From contig SVIA01000008.1 of assembly GCA_015055535.1 (NCBI GenBank), positions 1 through 53,756 on the forward strand: a stretch of DNA of 53,756 nt. Direction: 5' to 3'. The position numbers were made by a program, and so were the translations under genes. The notes below the pieces were generated by a model, which saw only the letters and a program-made list of their open reading frames with translations, had not been told where the DNA came from and did not search any database. The DNA comes from Clostridiales bacterium (GTDB lineage: Bacteria; Bacillota; Clostridia; Christensenellales; UBA1242). Below, piece after piece: positions 1 through 8,399 of this stretch. Each line of letters begins with the position of its first letter. Within the stretch, counting starts at the first letter, position 1.

Positions 1-192
1 GCTGTTCCAAAGATTAAGGTTAGTAAAGCAAGGCGTAATTCCAGAAAAGCAAACTGGAAAGTTTCAACACCTTCTGTTGTAAAATGCCCACATTGTCACG
101 AATATACATTACCACATCAAGCTTGTTCTAAATGTGGTTACTATAAAGGTGAACAAATTATTGATACAACAAAAAAAGTTAAAGAAAATTAA
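1..192 (+). CDS. rpmF: Ribosomal protein L32, 5' end cut by window
   Basis: The first frame reads straight into the C-terminal 63 residues of L32, a small protein of the 50S subunit. The pattern VPKIKVSKARRNSRKANWK followed by CPHCHEYTLPHQACSKCGYY is typical, with the two CxxC pairs of the zinc ribbon form. Only the initiator codon and perhaps a residue or two are missing. A good terminator follows at once. plsX commonly lies downstream of rpmF in Bacillota, which supports the call. Confidence 0.95.
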   Translation, partial: AVPKIKVSKARRNSRKANWKVSTPSVVKCPHCHEYTLPHQACSKCGYYKGEQIIDTTKKVKEN

Positions 193-207
193 TTTTTGAG
201 AAATATT

Positions 208-236
208 AAAACTATGGCTAAAGCTGTAGTTTTTTT
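208..236 (+). terminator. Rho-independent terminator after rpmF
   Basis: AAAACTATGGC and GCTGTAGTTTT pair across a TAAA loop with two G-T wobbles and run into a T tract. It separates rpmF from the plsX promoter. Confidence 0.8.
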
Positions 237-264
237 ATTTATATATAAATTTATTTTTTTATGT

Positions 265-294
265 TTGACAAATAACAAAAAAATTGTTTATAAT
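265..294 (+). promoter_or_regulatory. plsX promoter
   Basis: TTGACA at 265-270 and TATAAT at 289-294 are separated by 18 bp. The upstream in-frame TTG at 284 lies inside this promoter, so it cannot be the plsX start. Confidence 0.85.
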
Positions 295-310
295 TTATCG
301 AGGAGATTTT

Positions 311-1321
311 ATGATAAAAATTTTATTTGATACTCTAGGAAGTGATAAGGGTTATAAACAAGTTGTGTTAGCCGGGGTTAATTCGGTTAATGAATATAAA
401 GATTTAGAAATAACATTAGTTGGAAATGAACAAGATATTTTAGAAGAATTAAAAAATTATAAATATAATGCTGAACAAATTAAAGTTATTCATGCACCAA
501 CAGAAATTTCTTGTAATGATACTCCAACTAAAGCTATTAGAGAAAAAACTGATAGTAGTTTAGTTGTGGGGTTAAATACTTTAAAAGAAGGCTATGATGC
601 ATTAATTTCTGGCGGAAGTACAGGTGCAGTTTTAACAGGTGGATTTTTAAAGGTGGGAAGAATTAAGGGAATATCTCGTCCGGCACTTTGTCCTATGCTT
701 CCAACTTTAAATGGTGGAAGAGTAATGTTAATAGACTGTGGTGCAAACGTAGATTGTAAACCAATTAATTTATGCCATTTTGCTTTAATGGGTAAAATTT
801 ATATGGAAGAAGTTATGGGTATAAAAAACCCAAGAATAGCTTTATTAAATAATGGCGTAGAAGAACACAAGGGTAATGATCTAGCAAAAACTACATATCC
901 GCTTTTAAAAGAAATGCCTATTAATTTTGTTGGTAATTTTGAAGCAAGAGAATTTTTGAGCGGCGATGCTGATGTTTTTGTATGTGATGGTTTTGCTGGG
1001 AATGTTTTATTAAAAGGAACAGAAGGCGCAATTCAAGTTGTAATGAAAAAACTTAAACAAGGAGTTAAAAAATCTTTCTCAGCTAAAATTGGCGCGCTAT
1101 TTATGAGAAAAGTGTTTAAGAGCTTAAAGAAAGAATTTAATATTGAAGGTCAAGGTGGTTCAATTTTACTTGGCTTAAAACATATATTAATAAAAGTGCA
1201 TGGTTCTAGTTCACATCTATCTTTTGAATCTGCTGTAAAACAAGCAATGCAATTAATAGAAAATAAGGTAGTAGAAAAACTAGAAAATGAATTTTCTAAA
1301 TTAAATGTGGAAGAAGATTAA
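311..1321 (+). CDS. plsX: Phosphate acyltransferase PlsX
   Basis: PlsX makes acyl-phosphate from acyl-ACP, the first committed step of phospholipid synthesis in Bacillota, and acts peripherally at the membrane. The 336-residue product has the family's usual length and motifs, including GSTGAVL, LIDCGANVDCKP and CDGFAGNVLLKGTEG. The ATG at 311 is chosen because GAGGAG lies 6 bp upstream and the longer frame begins inside the promoter. The stop overlaps the rnc start by one base, so the two are cotranscribed. Its partner plsY lies at 21758. acpP, which usually sits between plsX and rnc, is absent here. Confidence 0.97.
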   Translation: MIKILFDTLGSDKGYKQVVLAGVNSVNEYKDLEITLVGNEQDILEELKNYKYNAEQIKVIHAPTEISCNDTPTKAIREKTDSSLVVGLNTLKEGYDALISGGSTGAVLTGGFLKVGRIKGISRPALCPMLPTLNGGRVMLIDCGANVDCKPINLCHFALMGKIYMEEVMGIKNPRIALLNNGVEEHKGNDLAKTTYPLLKEMPINFVGNFEAREFLSGDADVFVCDGFAGNVLLKGTEGAIQVVMKKLKQGVKKSFSAKIGALFMRKVFKSLKKEFNIEGQGGSILLGLKHILIKVHGSSSHLSFESAVKQAMQLIENKVVEKLENEFSKLNVEED

Positions 1322-1983
1322 TGAAAAATATAGAAGAAATTATAAATTATAAATTTAATAATATTGAGCTTTTAAATACAGCTACATACCATTCCTCATT
1401 TGCTCATAAATATTCTTTGAAAAATAATGAACGTTTAGAATTTTTAGGAGATAGTGTTTTAGGCTTAATTGTAACAGAATATTTAATTAATGAATATTCG
1501 TTAAAAGAAGGAGAATTAAGTAAACTAAGAGCTAAAATTGTTAGTTGTGAAAATTTAAGTAAAAATATAACCGAAAACAAACTTGATGAGTTTATAAAAG
1601 TTTCTCCCGAATCTTTAATAAAATCTGAAGCTATAAAAGGGGATTTTTTTGAAGCGCTTTTAGGAGCGTTATATCTAGACGGCGGAGTGAGTATTTGTAA
1701 GAGTTTTGTTTACAAGTTTTTAATTAAAAACAAAGATAATATTGATAATTTAATGAATGAAACTTTAGATTACAAAACAAAACTACAAGAATTGGTTCAA
1801 GCAAAAAAAGGAAAGGTAAACTATTATACTACTGATGAAATTGGACTTGATAATGATAAAACTTTTGAAGTAAAACTTTATATAAACGATAAGTTTGCAA
1901 CAAAAGCAAAAGGTAAAACAAAACAAAAAGCTGAAAATTTATGTGCTAAAATTGCGTGCGAAAATTTAAGTAAATTTATTTGA
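1321..1983 (+). CDS. rnc: Ribonuclease III
   Basis: This endonuclease cleaves double-stranded RNA and matures rRNA precursors. The 220-residue protein has the signature ERLEFLGDSVLGL near residues 38-50, with the catalytic Glu and Asp, and the second acidic pair in KGDFFEALLGALYLDGG near residues 106-122. A C-terminal dsRNA-binding domain covers roughly residues 150-220, ending KAKGKTKQKAENLCAKIA. Translation is coupled to plsX through a TAATG overlap. Its TGA stop is shared with the -35 box of the next promoter. Confidence 0.97.
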   Translation: MKNIEEIINYKFNNIELLNTATYHSSFAHKYSLKNNERLEFLGDSVLGLIVTEYLINEYSLKEGELSKLRAKIVSCENLSKNITENKLDEFIKVSPESLIKSEAIKGDFFEALLGALYLDGGVSICKSFVYKFLIKNKDNIDNLMNETLDYKTKLQELVQAKKGKVNYYTTDEIGLDNDKTFEVKLYINDKFATKAKGKTKQKAENLCAKIACENLSKFI

Positions 1984-2008
1984 CATATAAATATATTATT
2001 AGTATAAT
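1980..2008 (+). promoter_or_regulatory. hpf promoter overlapping the rnc stop codon
   Basis: TTGACA at 1980-1985, a 17-bp spacer and TATAAT at 2003-2008 match consensus exactly. The -35 box uses the last base of the final rnc sense codon plus its TGA stop. Confidence 0.9.
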
Positions 2009-2040
2009 TATAATACAATTAAATATAAGGAGGTTCTATT

Positions 2041-2343
2041 ATGAGAGTAGAATTTACAAACGACATTAAGTCTGAAGCGCTAGAAGGTTTATGTGTTAAA
2101 AAACTAAACAAGCTAGAAAAATTTTTTAAAGGAGGAGAACCTACCGTATATGTTACATTTTCAATAGAAAATCGTGAACATAGTGTATCACTTTTAACAA
2201 ACTACAATTCTTTTGAATTAAAAGCAAAAGGCAAAAGTGATGATATGTATAAAAGTATAGATATTGCTGTTGAAAATTTAAAACAACAAATTACTAAAAA
2301 TAAATTTGATAAAAAAGAAAAAAGAGCAGTTAAAGAATTTTAA
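2041..2343 (+). CDS. hpf: Short-form ribosome hibernation promoting factor
   Basis: This is the HPF/RaiA (sigma-54 modulation) domain that binds the 30S decoding region and inactivates ribosomes under stress. The family hallmark is seen in DDMYKSIDIAVENLKQQI near residues 63-80. At 100 residues it is the short form, without the C-terminal dimerisation domain found in the long HPF typical of Bacillota. It has its own consensus promoter and a strong AAGGAGG site at 2027-2033, and it ends in a terminator. A dimerisation partner encoded elsewhere cannot be excluded. Confidence 0.88.
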   Translation: MRVEFTNDIKSEALEGLCVKKLNKLEKFFKGGEPTVYVTFSIENREHSVSLLTNYNSFELKAKGKSDDMYKSIDIAVENLKQQITKNKFDKKEKRAVKEF

Positions 2344-2348
2344 TAATT

Positions 2349-2376
2349 AAAAGCACAGCAATGTGCTTTTTTGTTT
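2349..2376 (+). terminator. hpf terminator
   Basis: AAAAGCACA and TGTGCTTTT pair perfectly around GCAA, followed by further T residues. Confidence 0.9.
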
Positions 2377-2398
2377 TTTAAATTTTTAAAATTAATGC

Positions 2399-2427
2399 TT
2401 GAAATATTATTGCGTTTATGTTATCAT
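2399..2427 (+). promoter_or_regulatory. Promoter of the gene at 2448
   Basis: TTGAAA at 2399-2404 and TATCAT at 2422-2427 are separated by 17 bp. Confidence 0.7.
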
Positions 2428-2447
2428 ATAAACATAGGGGACTAAAT

Positions 2448-2990
2448 ATGAAAAACAAAAAATTTTATTTTGGTAAAGATGAACTTGCATATAATATTAA
2501 AAAAATAATGAAAAATAAAATTTTAAGCAATGAGAAGAAGTGCGATAAAATGATTGCTGAATATAACAAATATTTTGCTAAAGAATTTATTAATGACGTT
2601 AAATTTCAAAATGCTGAATTAAATTATGAACTTTATATGAAAAAAACAGGTAAAGATGAATATAGTTACAAAACATGTTTTAGATATGAATTTGAAAATA
2701 TGGTATTTTACAATTTGTTTGAAATGTGTTTAAGATTAAATAAGTTATTTGAAAAAGGTCTAGACGTGAATAAAGTAGCTGAAGCAAATAAACCTTTTGT
2801 AAATGATGTTATGGCTTTGTATAACGAACATTTTAGTGATAAGAATTTTGATGGTGGATATTTTTATATGGATAAAGATTTTAGAAATAATTTAAAATCA
2901 GATTTAAATGACATTGTATCAAAATATTATAAAGAAGCTTATAGTCATTATGAAGATAGAAGTACAGAACCATTCCCAGAATTTAATTAA
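2448..2990 (+). CDS. Unknown Lys-rich cytoplasmic protein
   Basis: I do not recognise this 180-residue protein. It has no signal peptide or membrane segment, is rich in Lys, Asn, Tyr and Phe, and looks mostly helical. Residues around FRYEFENMVFYNLFEMCLRL form an amphipathic, aromatic-rich stretch. The ATG at 2448 is used because AGGGG lies 8 bp upstream and the longer frame starts within the -10 box. It stands alone between two terminators, directly ahead of the ribosomal gene cluster, with base composition like its neighbours. Confidence 0.75.
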   Translation: MKNKKFYFGKDELAYNIKKIMKNKILSNEKKCDKMIAEYNKYFAKEFINDVKFQNAELNYELYMKKTGKDEYSYKTCFRYEFENMVFYNLFEMCLRLNKLFEKGLDVNKVAEANKPFVNDVMALYNEHFSDKNFDGGYFYMDKDFRNNLKSDLNDIVSKYYKEAYSHYEDRSTEPFPEFN

Positions 2991-3040
2991 CCATTAATAA
3001 TGGAATACTTTAAAAGAGAATATTAAAATAAAATAATTGA

Positions 3041-3081
3041 GAACTTGTTTTAAAATTTTTGAAATAAGTTCTTATTTTTTT
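3041..3081 (+). terminator. Terminator after the gene at 2448
   Basis: GAACTTGTTT (3041-3050) pairs with AAATAAGTTC (3062-3071), one G-T wobble, followed by an eight-base T-rich tract. Confidence 0.85.
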
Positions 3082-3153
3082 GTTATAAAATTAGGTAAAA
3101 AATGGCATAAAAAATGGGATAAAAAAAATATAAAAATATTTTAAAAAAAGTGT

Positions 3154-3182
3154 TGACAATGTTTGCAAATTGTAGTAATATA
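3154..3182 (+). promoter_or_regulatory. Main promoter of the ribosomal protein cluster
   Basis: TTGACA at 3154-3159, a 17-bp spacer and TAATAT at 3177-3182 predict a start near 3189. It is the only strong promoter seen ahead of rpsJ and probably drives at least the genes to secY-map. Confidence 0.85.
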
Positions 3183-3188
3183 TCTATG

Positions 3189-3380
3189 CTGTGTAATTTA
3201 GGGATGACAATTAAGGTTACTACGTGCCTAGCCTTTAGGTAGCGACGAGAGAACTTAATTCAACCTAGTTTAGAAAAGAAACTAAACGTTTAATTCAAGC
3301 ATTTTTTTAAGTTAAAACTTATGAAACACACGGCAATATGTTAATGCTTTGAATTAATTTAAAAAGGAGATAAAAAACAA
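3189..3380 (+). ncRNA. Structured 5' leader of the rpsJ operon
   Basis: About 190 nt of untranslated RNA lie between the predicted start and rpsJ. Visible elements are CCTA/TAGG near 3228-3239, a TAGTTT/AAACTA hairpin near 3267-3286, and a long stem of 3290-3303 with 3343-3357 that ends just before the AAAAAGGAG ribosome site. TTAATTCAA occurs twice (3255-3263 and 3290-3298), and both copies can pair with TTGAATTAA at 3349-3357, so two exclusive folds are possible. Autogenous control by a product of the operon is an inference. It fills the 390-bp gap before rpsJ. Confidence 0.6.
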
Positions 3381-3689
3381 ATGGCAACACAAAAAATTAG
3401 AATTAAATTAAAATCTTATGACCATAGCTTAATCGATCAAGTTGCATTAAGAATTGTAGATGTTGCAAACAAAAATGGTTGTAAAATCAGTGGACCTATT
3501 CCACTACCAACTGACAGAGAAGTGGTAACAGTTATTCGTTCACCACACAAACACAAAGATTCTCGTGAACAGTTTGAAACAAGAACACACAAAAGGGTTA
3601 TTGATATTTTAAGCCCATCAGCTAAAACAATCAACGCTTTCATGAAGTTAGATTTACCAGCTGGCGTAGATATCAATATTAAAGTATAG
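3381..3689 (+). CDS. rpsJ: Ribosomal protein S10
   Basis: S10 is part of the 30S head and is also the NusE partner of NusB in antitermination. The 102-residue product is of standard length and carries the typical [11 protein letters not shown] start, the loop [26 protein letters not shown] and the [11 protein letters not shown] end. It is the first gene of the array and follows a strong AAAAAGGAG site and a long structured leader. rplC follows 17 bp later. Confidence 0.98.
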   Translation: MATQKIRIKLKSYDHSLIDQVALRIVDVANKNGCKISGPIPLPTDREVVTVIRSPHKHKDSREQFETRTHKRVIDILSPSAKTINAFMKLDLPAGVDINIKV

Positions 3690-3706
3690 GAGAAAAGGAG
3701 AGTAAT

Positions 3707-4342
3707 ATGAAAAACGAAATTTTAGGTAAAAAACTTGGAATGACTCAAATTTTCGCAAGCAACGGTTTAGTTGTTCCTGTAACAGTTGTAGAAGCTGGCC
3801 CAGTTAGTATCCTACAAAAAAAGACAGAAGAAAACGATGGATACAAAGCATTAAAAGTAGCGTTTAAAGAAACTAGAGAAAGTTTACTAAACAAAGCTGA
3901 AATGGGTGAATTTAAAAAAGCTAATGTTTCTAGCAAAAAATATGTTAGAGAAATTGAAAGTAAAGATTACGACACATTAAATGTTGGTGATGTAATTAAT
4001 TGTGGAATTTTCGCTGAAGGTGAAAAAGTAGATGTTACTGGTTTCACACGTGGTAGAGGTTTTACAGGTGTTATCCAAAGATGGAATGCACATAGAAATA
4101 GAATGACACACGGTGTATCTCTTGTTCATAGATCAAGTGGTTCAATGGGTGCTAACAGTTTACCAAGCAGAGTTTTCAAAGGTAAAAAACTTGCTGGTCA
4201 ATACGGTAACGAAAAAGTAACAATTCAAAACTTAGAAGTTGTTAAAGTTGATACAGACAGAAACGTACTTTTAATTAAAGGTGCAGTTCCTGGTCCTAAA
4301 GGAGCTATTTTATCAATTAAAACAGCTGTTAAAGGTAAATAA
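3707..4342 (+). CDS. rplC: Ribosomal protein L3
   Basis: L3 is an early 50S assembly protein that reaches the peptidyl transferase centre. The 211-residue protein begins with EILGKKLGMTQIF and has the family loop FTRGRGFTGVIQRWN followed by GSMGANSLPSRVFKGKKLAGQYG. The length is normal. GGAG lies upstream and it sits between rpsJ and rplD in the canonical order. Confidence 0.98.
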   Translation: MKNEILGKKLGMTQIFASNGLVVPVTVVEAGPVSILQKKTEENDGYKALKVAFKETRESLLNKAEMGEFKKANVSSKKYVREIESKDYDTLNVGDVINCGIFAEGEKVDVTGFTRGRGFTGVIQRWNAHRNRMTHGVSLVHRSSGSMGANSLPSRVFKGKKLAGQYGNEKVTIQNLEVVKVDTDRNVLLIKGAVPGPKGAILSIKTAVKGK

Positions 4343-4353
4343 AGGAGTCGATT

Positions 4354-4971
4354 ATGCAAGTTAAAGTTTATAATATAAATGCTGAAGAATGCGGTAAAGT
4401 AACTTTAAGTGATGAAGTATTTAAAACACCTTATAACGAAGCTTTAATACATGAAGTTATAGTTGCTTATCTAGCAAATCAACGCCAAGGTACAAAAAGT
4501 ACTTTAACTAGAACAGAAGTTAGAGGTCATGCTAAAAAACCTTGGGCACAAAAACATACAGGTCATGCAAGACAAGGTTCTACTAAAGGTCCACAATGGA
4601 CAGGCGGTGGAGTTGTGTTTGCACCAAAACCAAGAGATTTTTCTAAAAAAGTTAATGCAAAAGCTAAAAAAGTTGCTTTCAAAAGTGCATTAAGCAAAAA
4701 ATTAGAACAAAATGAAATTACAGTTTTAGATAATATTAGCATCGAAGCTAAAACTAAAGCTATGCAAAACGTTTTAAATAATTTTAAAATGGATAAAAGC
4801 ACTGTATTAGTAATAGATGGCGCTAATGAAAATGTTTTAAGAGCAGCAAATAACATTCCAACACTTTCTGTTGTTGAAGTTAGCTTATTAAACACATATG
4901 AAGTAGTTGCAAATAAAAATGTTATTATAACTGAAAGTGCTATTAAAAAATTAGAGGAGGCTTGTAAATAA
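4354..4971 (+). CDS. rplD: Ribosomal protein L4
   Basis: L4 lines the peptide exit tunnel; in gammaproteobacteria it also represses the S10 operon through the leader. The 205-residue product keeps the tunnel extension with GTKSTLTRTEVRGHAKKPW and ARQGSTKGPQWTGGGVVFAP. Its stop overlaps the rplW start by one base (TAATG), which couples translation. Whether it binds the leader at 3189-3380 here is unknown. Confidence 0.98.
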   Translation: MQVKVYNINAEECGKVTLSDEVFKTPYNEALIHEVIVAYLANQRQGTKSTLTRTEVRGHAKKPWAQKHTGHARQGSTKGPQWTGGGVVFAPKPRDFSKKVNAKAKKVAFKSALSKKLEQNEITVLDNISIEAKTKAMQNVLNNFKMDKSTVLVIDGANENVLRAANNIPTLSVVEVSLLNTYEVVANKNVIITESAIKKLEEACK

Positions 4972-5261
4972 TGAAACAATATGATGTTATTATTAAACCT
5001 CTATTAACAGAAAAAAGTTATAGTGATGTTGCAAACAAAAAATATGCTTTTATTGTTAAGAGAGATTCTAACAAAGCTGAAATCAAAAAAGCAGTAGAAG
5101 ATATTTTCGGTGTTAAAGTAGAAAAAGTTAACACTTTAAATTATGATGGAAAATTCAAAGTTCAAGGTAGAGCTCAAGGTTATACTTCAAAATTCAAAAA
5201 AGCTTATGTTACTTTATGTAAAGACAGTAAATCTATTGAGTTTTTTGATAGCTTGAGTTAA
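4971..5261 (+). CDS. rplW: Ribosomal protein L23
   Basis: L23 sits at the tunnel exit and docks trigger factor and SRP. The 96-residue product starts YDVIIKPLLTEKSY and contains KRDSNKAEIKKAVEDIFGVKVEKVNTL patterns normal for the family, here split by its usual hairpin. It overlaps rplD by one base and is followed by an AGGAGGA site for rplB. Confidence 0.97.
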   Translation: MKQYDVIIKPLLTEKSYSDVANKKYAFIVKRDSNKAEIKKAVEDIFGVKVEKVNTLNYDGKFKVQGRAQGYTSKFKKAYVTLCKDSKSIEFFDSLS

Positions 5262-5280
5262 TTAGGAGGATAAATAAATT

Positions 5281-6108
5281 ATGGCAATTAAAACATATAA
5301 TCCAGTAACTCCATCATTAAGAGCAATGACTACTTCTGACTATTCAGAACTTTCTAAAAAAGCTCCAGAAAAAAGCTTATTAGCTAAAAAGAAAAAAACT
5401 GGTGGTAGAAACTCTTATGGTAGAATAACAGTTCGTCACATTGGTGGTGGAAACAAAGTTAAATACAGAGTTATAGATTTCAAAAGAAATAAAGATGATA
5501 TTCCTGCAAAAGTTGCAAGTATTGAATATGATCCAAACCGTTCAGCATACATTGCTTTATTAAATTATGTAGACGGAGAAAAAAGATATATTTTAGCACC
5601 TAACGGTTTAAATGTTGGTGATGTTGTAACAAGTGGCCCAAATAGCGAAATAAAAGTTGGTAACTGTTTACCACTTGAAAATATTCCAGTAGGTATCGTT
5701 GTTCATAATATTGAACTACAACCTAAAAAAGGTGGCGCAATTGCTCGTTCTGCTGGTATTGAAGCTAGAATTATGGCTAAAGAAGGAAAATACGCTACAA
5801 TTAAAATGCCTAGTGGCGAAATGAGAAAAGTTCCTTTAGCTTGCCGTGCTACAATTGGTCAAGTTGGTAACTTAGATTATGAACTTGTTAATATTGGTAA
5901 AGCAGGTAAAACAAGACACTTAGGTGTTAAACCTACTGTTCGTGGTGCTGTTATGAACCCAGTTGACCATCCACATGGTGGTGGTGAAGGTAAAAACCCA
6001 GTTGGACATAGTAATCCTAGAACTCCATGGGGTAAACCAGCTATGGGTAACAAAACTAGAAAACATAAAAAATATTCTAACAAACTTATTATTAAGCGTG
6101 TTAATTAG
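5281..6108 (+). CDS. rplB: Ribosomal protein L2
   Basis: L2 binds 23S rRNA at the subunit interface and is needed for peptidyl transfer. The 275-residue product is full length, starts [16 protein letters not shown] and retains the conserved C-terminal segment [14 protein letters not shown], whose His is implicated in catalysis. It ends [20 protein letters not shown], with normal spacing to its neighbours. Confidence 0.98.
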   Translation: MAIKTYNPVTPSLRAMTTSDYSELSKKAPEKSLLAKKKKTGGRNSYGRITVRHIGGGNKVKYRVIDFKRNKDDIPAKVASIEYDPNRSAYIALLNYVDGEKRYILAPNGLNVGDVVTSGPNSEIKVGNCLPLENIPVGIVVHNIELQPKKGGAIARSAGIEARIMAKEGKYATIKMPSGEMRKVPLACRATIGQVGNLDYELVNIGKAGKTRHLGVKPTVRGAVMNPVDHPHGGGEGKNPVGHSNPRTPWGKPAMGNKTRKHKKYSNKLIIKRVN

Positions 6109-6120
6109 GAGTAAAAAAGT

Positions 6121-6414
6121 ATGAGTAGATCATTAAAGAAAAAACCTTTCGTAGAAGAAAGATTATTAAACAGAATTAAAAAAATGAACGAAGCAAATAC
6201 AAAACAAGTTGTTAAAACTTGGAGTAGAGCTTCTACTATTTACCCAGAATTTGTTGGTCATACTATTGCAGTTCATAATGGTAAAAAACATATTCCAGTA
6301 TATTGTACTGTAGATATGGTTGGTCACAAACTTGGTGAATTCGCTCCAACTAGAACTTTTAAAGGTCATGCGGGCGATAAGAAAACTGCAGCAGGAAAAG
6401 GCGCAAAAAAATAG
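6121..6414 (+). CDS. rpsS: Ribosomal protein S19
   Basis: S19 lies in the 30S head near the A site. The 97-residue protein begins [16 protein letters not shown] and keeps the motif [21 protein letters not shown] and [16 protein letters not shown] (given as separate short segments of one conserved core). Length is normal. The stop TAG is followed directly by the GGAGGA site for rplV. Confidence 0.97.
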   Translation: MSRSLKKKPFVEERLLNRIKKMNEANTKQVVKTWSRASTIYPEFVGHTIAVHNGKKHIPVYCTVDMVGHKLGEFAPTRTFKGHAGDKKTAAGKGAKK

Positions 6415-6427
6415 GAGGATAATTTAA

Positions 6428-6778
6428 ATGGCAAATGTTAACAATATGGCTAGAGCTACAGCTAAATATGTTAGAATTAGTCCTAGCAAAGTAAATAGAA
6501 TATTAGCTACCATTCGTGGTAAAAAATATGTTGAAGCAGCCGCTATTTTAGAAGCTCTTCCTAATACTGCAAGTATCAGTATTTTAAAAGTTTTAAATAG
6601 CGCAGCTAGTAATGCTGAACATAATATGAATTTAAACAAAGACGATTTATTCGTTGAAACTGCTGTTGCAAACTGTGGCCCAATCATGAAAAGAATGATG
6701 CCAAGAGCAAAAGGCAGAGGAACAAGAATTTTAAAAAGAACAACTCATATAACTGTTATTTTAGGTACAGTTAATTAA
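6428..6778 (+). CDS. rplV: Ribosomal protein L22
   Basis: L22 contacts all domains of 23S rRNA and forms the tunnel constriction with L4. The 116-residue product shows ATAKYVRISPSKVNRI near the start and the tunnel-loop region GPIMKRMMPRAKGRGTRILK near the end, both typical. No insertion or deletion is seen in the loop where macrolide resistance changes arise. Confidence 0.97.
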   Translation: MANVNNMARATAKYVRISPSKVNRILATIRGKKYVEAAAILEALPNTASISILKVLNSAASNAEHNMNLNKDDLFVETAVANCGPIMKRMMPRAKGRGTRILKRTTHITVILGTVN

Positions 6779-6794
6779 TTAAAAGGAGAATTGT

Positions 6795-7460
6795 ATGGGA
6801 CAAAAAGTTAGTCCAATTGGATTAAGATTAAAAGTTAATAAAACTTGGGATTCTCAATGGTTTGGTAATAAAAAAGATATTGCTAAAAATATTTTAGAAG
6901 ATAGCAAAATTAGAGAAACCCTAATGAAAAATTATAATCAATGCAGTATTTCTAAAATTTTAATAGAACGTTCTCAAACAAGACTAACTGTTACTATTTT
7001 AACAGGTAGACCTGGTATGCTTATCGGGGTTAAAGGTGCTGGAGTTGAAGCTATTAAAAAAGAAATTGCTAAAATTAGCAGTTGTAACAATATTACAGTT
7101 AACATCAGAGAAGTTAAAAAAGTTGATACTGATGCTACTATTGTTGCAGATTCTATTGCAAAACAACTAGAAAAACGTGTTTCTTGGAGAAGATGTATGA
7201 AACAAGCTATCCAAAAAGCAATGAAAGCTGGTGCTGAAGGTATTAAAGTTATGGTTAGCGGTAGATTAGATGGCGCTGAAATTGCTAGAAGCGAATTCGA
7301 ACATGAAGGTAGCCTTCCATTACACACTATCAGAGCTGATATCGATTATGGAACTTGCGAAGCTCACACAACTTTTGGCGTTATTGGCGTTAAAGTTTGG
7401 ATTTTCAAAGGTGAAGTTTTAGGTAAAAGACCTTCTAACATAAATAAGGAGGAAAACTAA
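6795..7460 (+). CDS. rpsC: Ribosomal protein S3
   Basis: S3 forms part of the mRNA entry channel and its helicase activity. The 221-residue product has the start [18 protein letters not shown], the KH-domain loop [15 protein letters not shown] near residues 73-87, and the C-terminal [13 protein letters not shown] and [12 protein letters not shown] segments. Length and position in the operon are normal. Confidence 0.98.
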   Translation: MGQKVSPIGLRLKVNKTWDSQWFGNKKDIAKNILEDSKIRETLMKNYNQCSISKILIERSQTRLTVTILTGRPGMLIGVKGAGVEAIKKEIAKISSCNNITVNIREVKKVDTDATIVADSIAKQLEKRVSWRRCMKQAIQKAMKAGAEGIKVMVSGRLDGAEIARSEFEHEGSLPLHTIRADIDYGTCEAHTTFGVIGVKVWIFKGEVLGKRPSNINKEEN

Positions 7461-7461
7461 T

Positions 7462-7905
7462 ATGTTGATGCCTAAAAGAGTTAAAAGAAGATTACAACAC
7501 AGAGGTAGAATGACTGGTAAAGCATTAAGAGGTAACACTATTTCTTATGGTGACTTTGCTTTAGTTGCTCAAGAACCTTGCTGGATTACTTCAAATCAAA
7601 TTGAAGCAGCCCGTGTTGCAATGACTAGATTTACAAAAAGAGGTGGAAAAGTTTGGATTAAAATTTTCCCTCACAAACCAGTTACTAAAAAACCTGCTGC
7701 AACAAGAATGGGTAGCGGTAAAGGTAGCGTAGAATACTGGGTAGCTGTTGTTAAACCAGGTAGAGTTTTATTTGAAATTGGTGGAATCGCTGAAGAAACT
7801 GCTAGAGAAGCTCTAAGACTTGCTTCACACAAACTTCCTTGTAAAGTTAAAATTATAAAGAAAGAAGAAGTAACAACAGACGCTAACAAAGGTGGTGAAG
7901 AATAA
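7462..7905 (+). CDS. rplP: Ribosomal protein L16
   Basis: L16 organises the A-site side of the 50S subunit. The 147-residue product begins [17 protein letters not shown], so the start at the first ATG fits the family exactly. Conserved parts include [18 protein letters not shown] and [15 protein letters not shown]. The C terminus is a short charged tail. It begins one base after rpsC and overlaps rpmC by one base. Confidence 0.98.
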   Translation: MLMPKRVKRRLQHRGRMTGKALRGNTISYGDFALVAQEPCWITSNQIEAARVAMTRFTKRGGKVWIKIFPHKPVTKKPAATRMGSGKGSVEYWVAVVKPGRVLFEIGGIAEETAREALRLASHKLPCKVKIIKKEEVTTDANKGGEE

Positions 7906-8117
7906 TGAAAACTAAAAATTTTAGAGAAATGACTACTGAAGAATTAAATTCTAAACTAAAAGATTTAAAAGTGGAATTATTTAATTTACGTTTTTCTCAC
8001 GCTACTGGTCAATTAGCTAATCCAATGAGTTTAAACACTATCAAAAAAGATATTGCTAAAGTAAAAACTATTATTAAAGAAAGAGAACTTAACAAATCTG
8101 TTAAGGGTTCTAATTAA
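7905..8117 (+). CDS. rpmC: Ribosomal protein L29
   Basis: L29 is a small helical-hairpin protein at the tunnel exit. The 70-residue product shows the family pattern REMTTEELNSKLKDLKVELF and FSHATGQLANPMSL. It overlaps the rplP stop by one base, indicating coupled translation, and is followed by rpsQ after 10 bp. Confidence 0.96.
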   Translation: MKTKNFREMTTEELNSKLKDLKVELFNLRFSHATGQLANPMSLNTIKKDIAKVKTIIKERELNKSVKGSN

Positions 8118-8127
8118 GGAGTGAGTT

Positions 8128-8391
8128 ATGGAAAATTTAGAAAGAAATGACCGTAGAAAAAGAATTGGTATTGTTGTTTCTAACAAAATGGATAAAACTA
8201 TTGTTGTTGAAGTACAAAGCCAAGTTAAACATCCACTATATAAAAAATTCGTAAAAAAGACTAAAAAATATAAAGCTCATGATGAACAAAATTCTTGTGG
8301 AATTGGTGATACAGTTGAAATTATGGAAACTAGACCACTAAGCAAAGATAAATACCACAGAGTAGTAAGAATCGTTGAAAGGGCTAAATAG
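8128..8391 (+). CDS. rpsQ: Ribosomal protein S17
   Basis: S17 is a primary 16S rRNA binding protein with an OB fold. The 87-residue product has the core [37 protein letters not shown] and [18 protein letters not shown] expected of the family. A strong AAGGAGTG site lies before its ATG. Confidence 0.97.
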   Translation: MENLERNDRRKRIGIVVSNKMDKTIVVEVQSQVKHPLYKKFVKKTKKYKAHDEQNSCGIGDTVEIMETRPLSKDKYHRVVRIVERAK

Positions 8392-8399
8392 GAGGAGTT

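Noticed and set aside
3189-3380. tRNA gene or known riboswitch in the rpsJ leader
   Set aside because: No cloverleaf, T-loop or CCA end, and none of the riboswitch cores I know could be recognised.
4563-4979. Long antisense frame under rplD (and similar ones under rplC, rpsC, rplP, rplB)
   Set aside because: These mirror the codon use of conserved ribosomal genes, lack ribosome sites and resemble no protein family.
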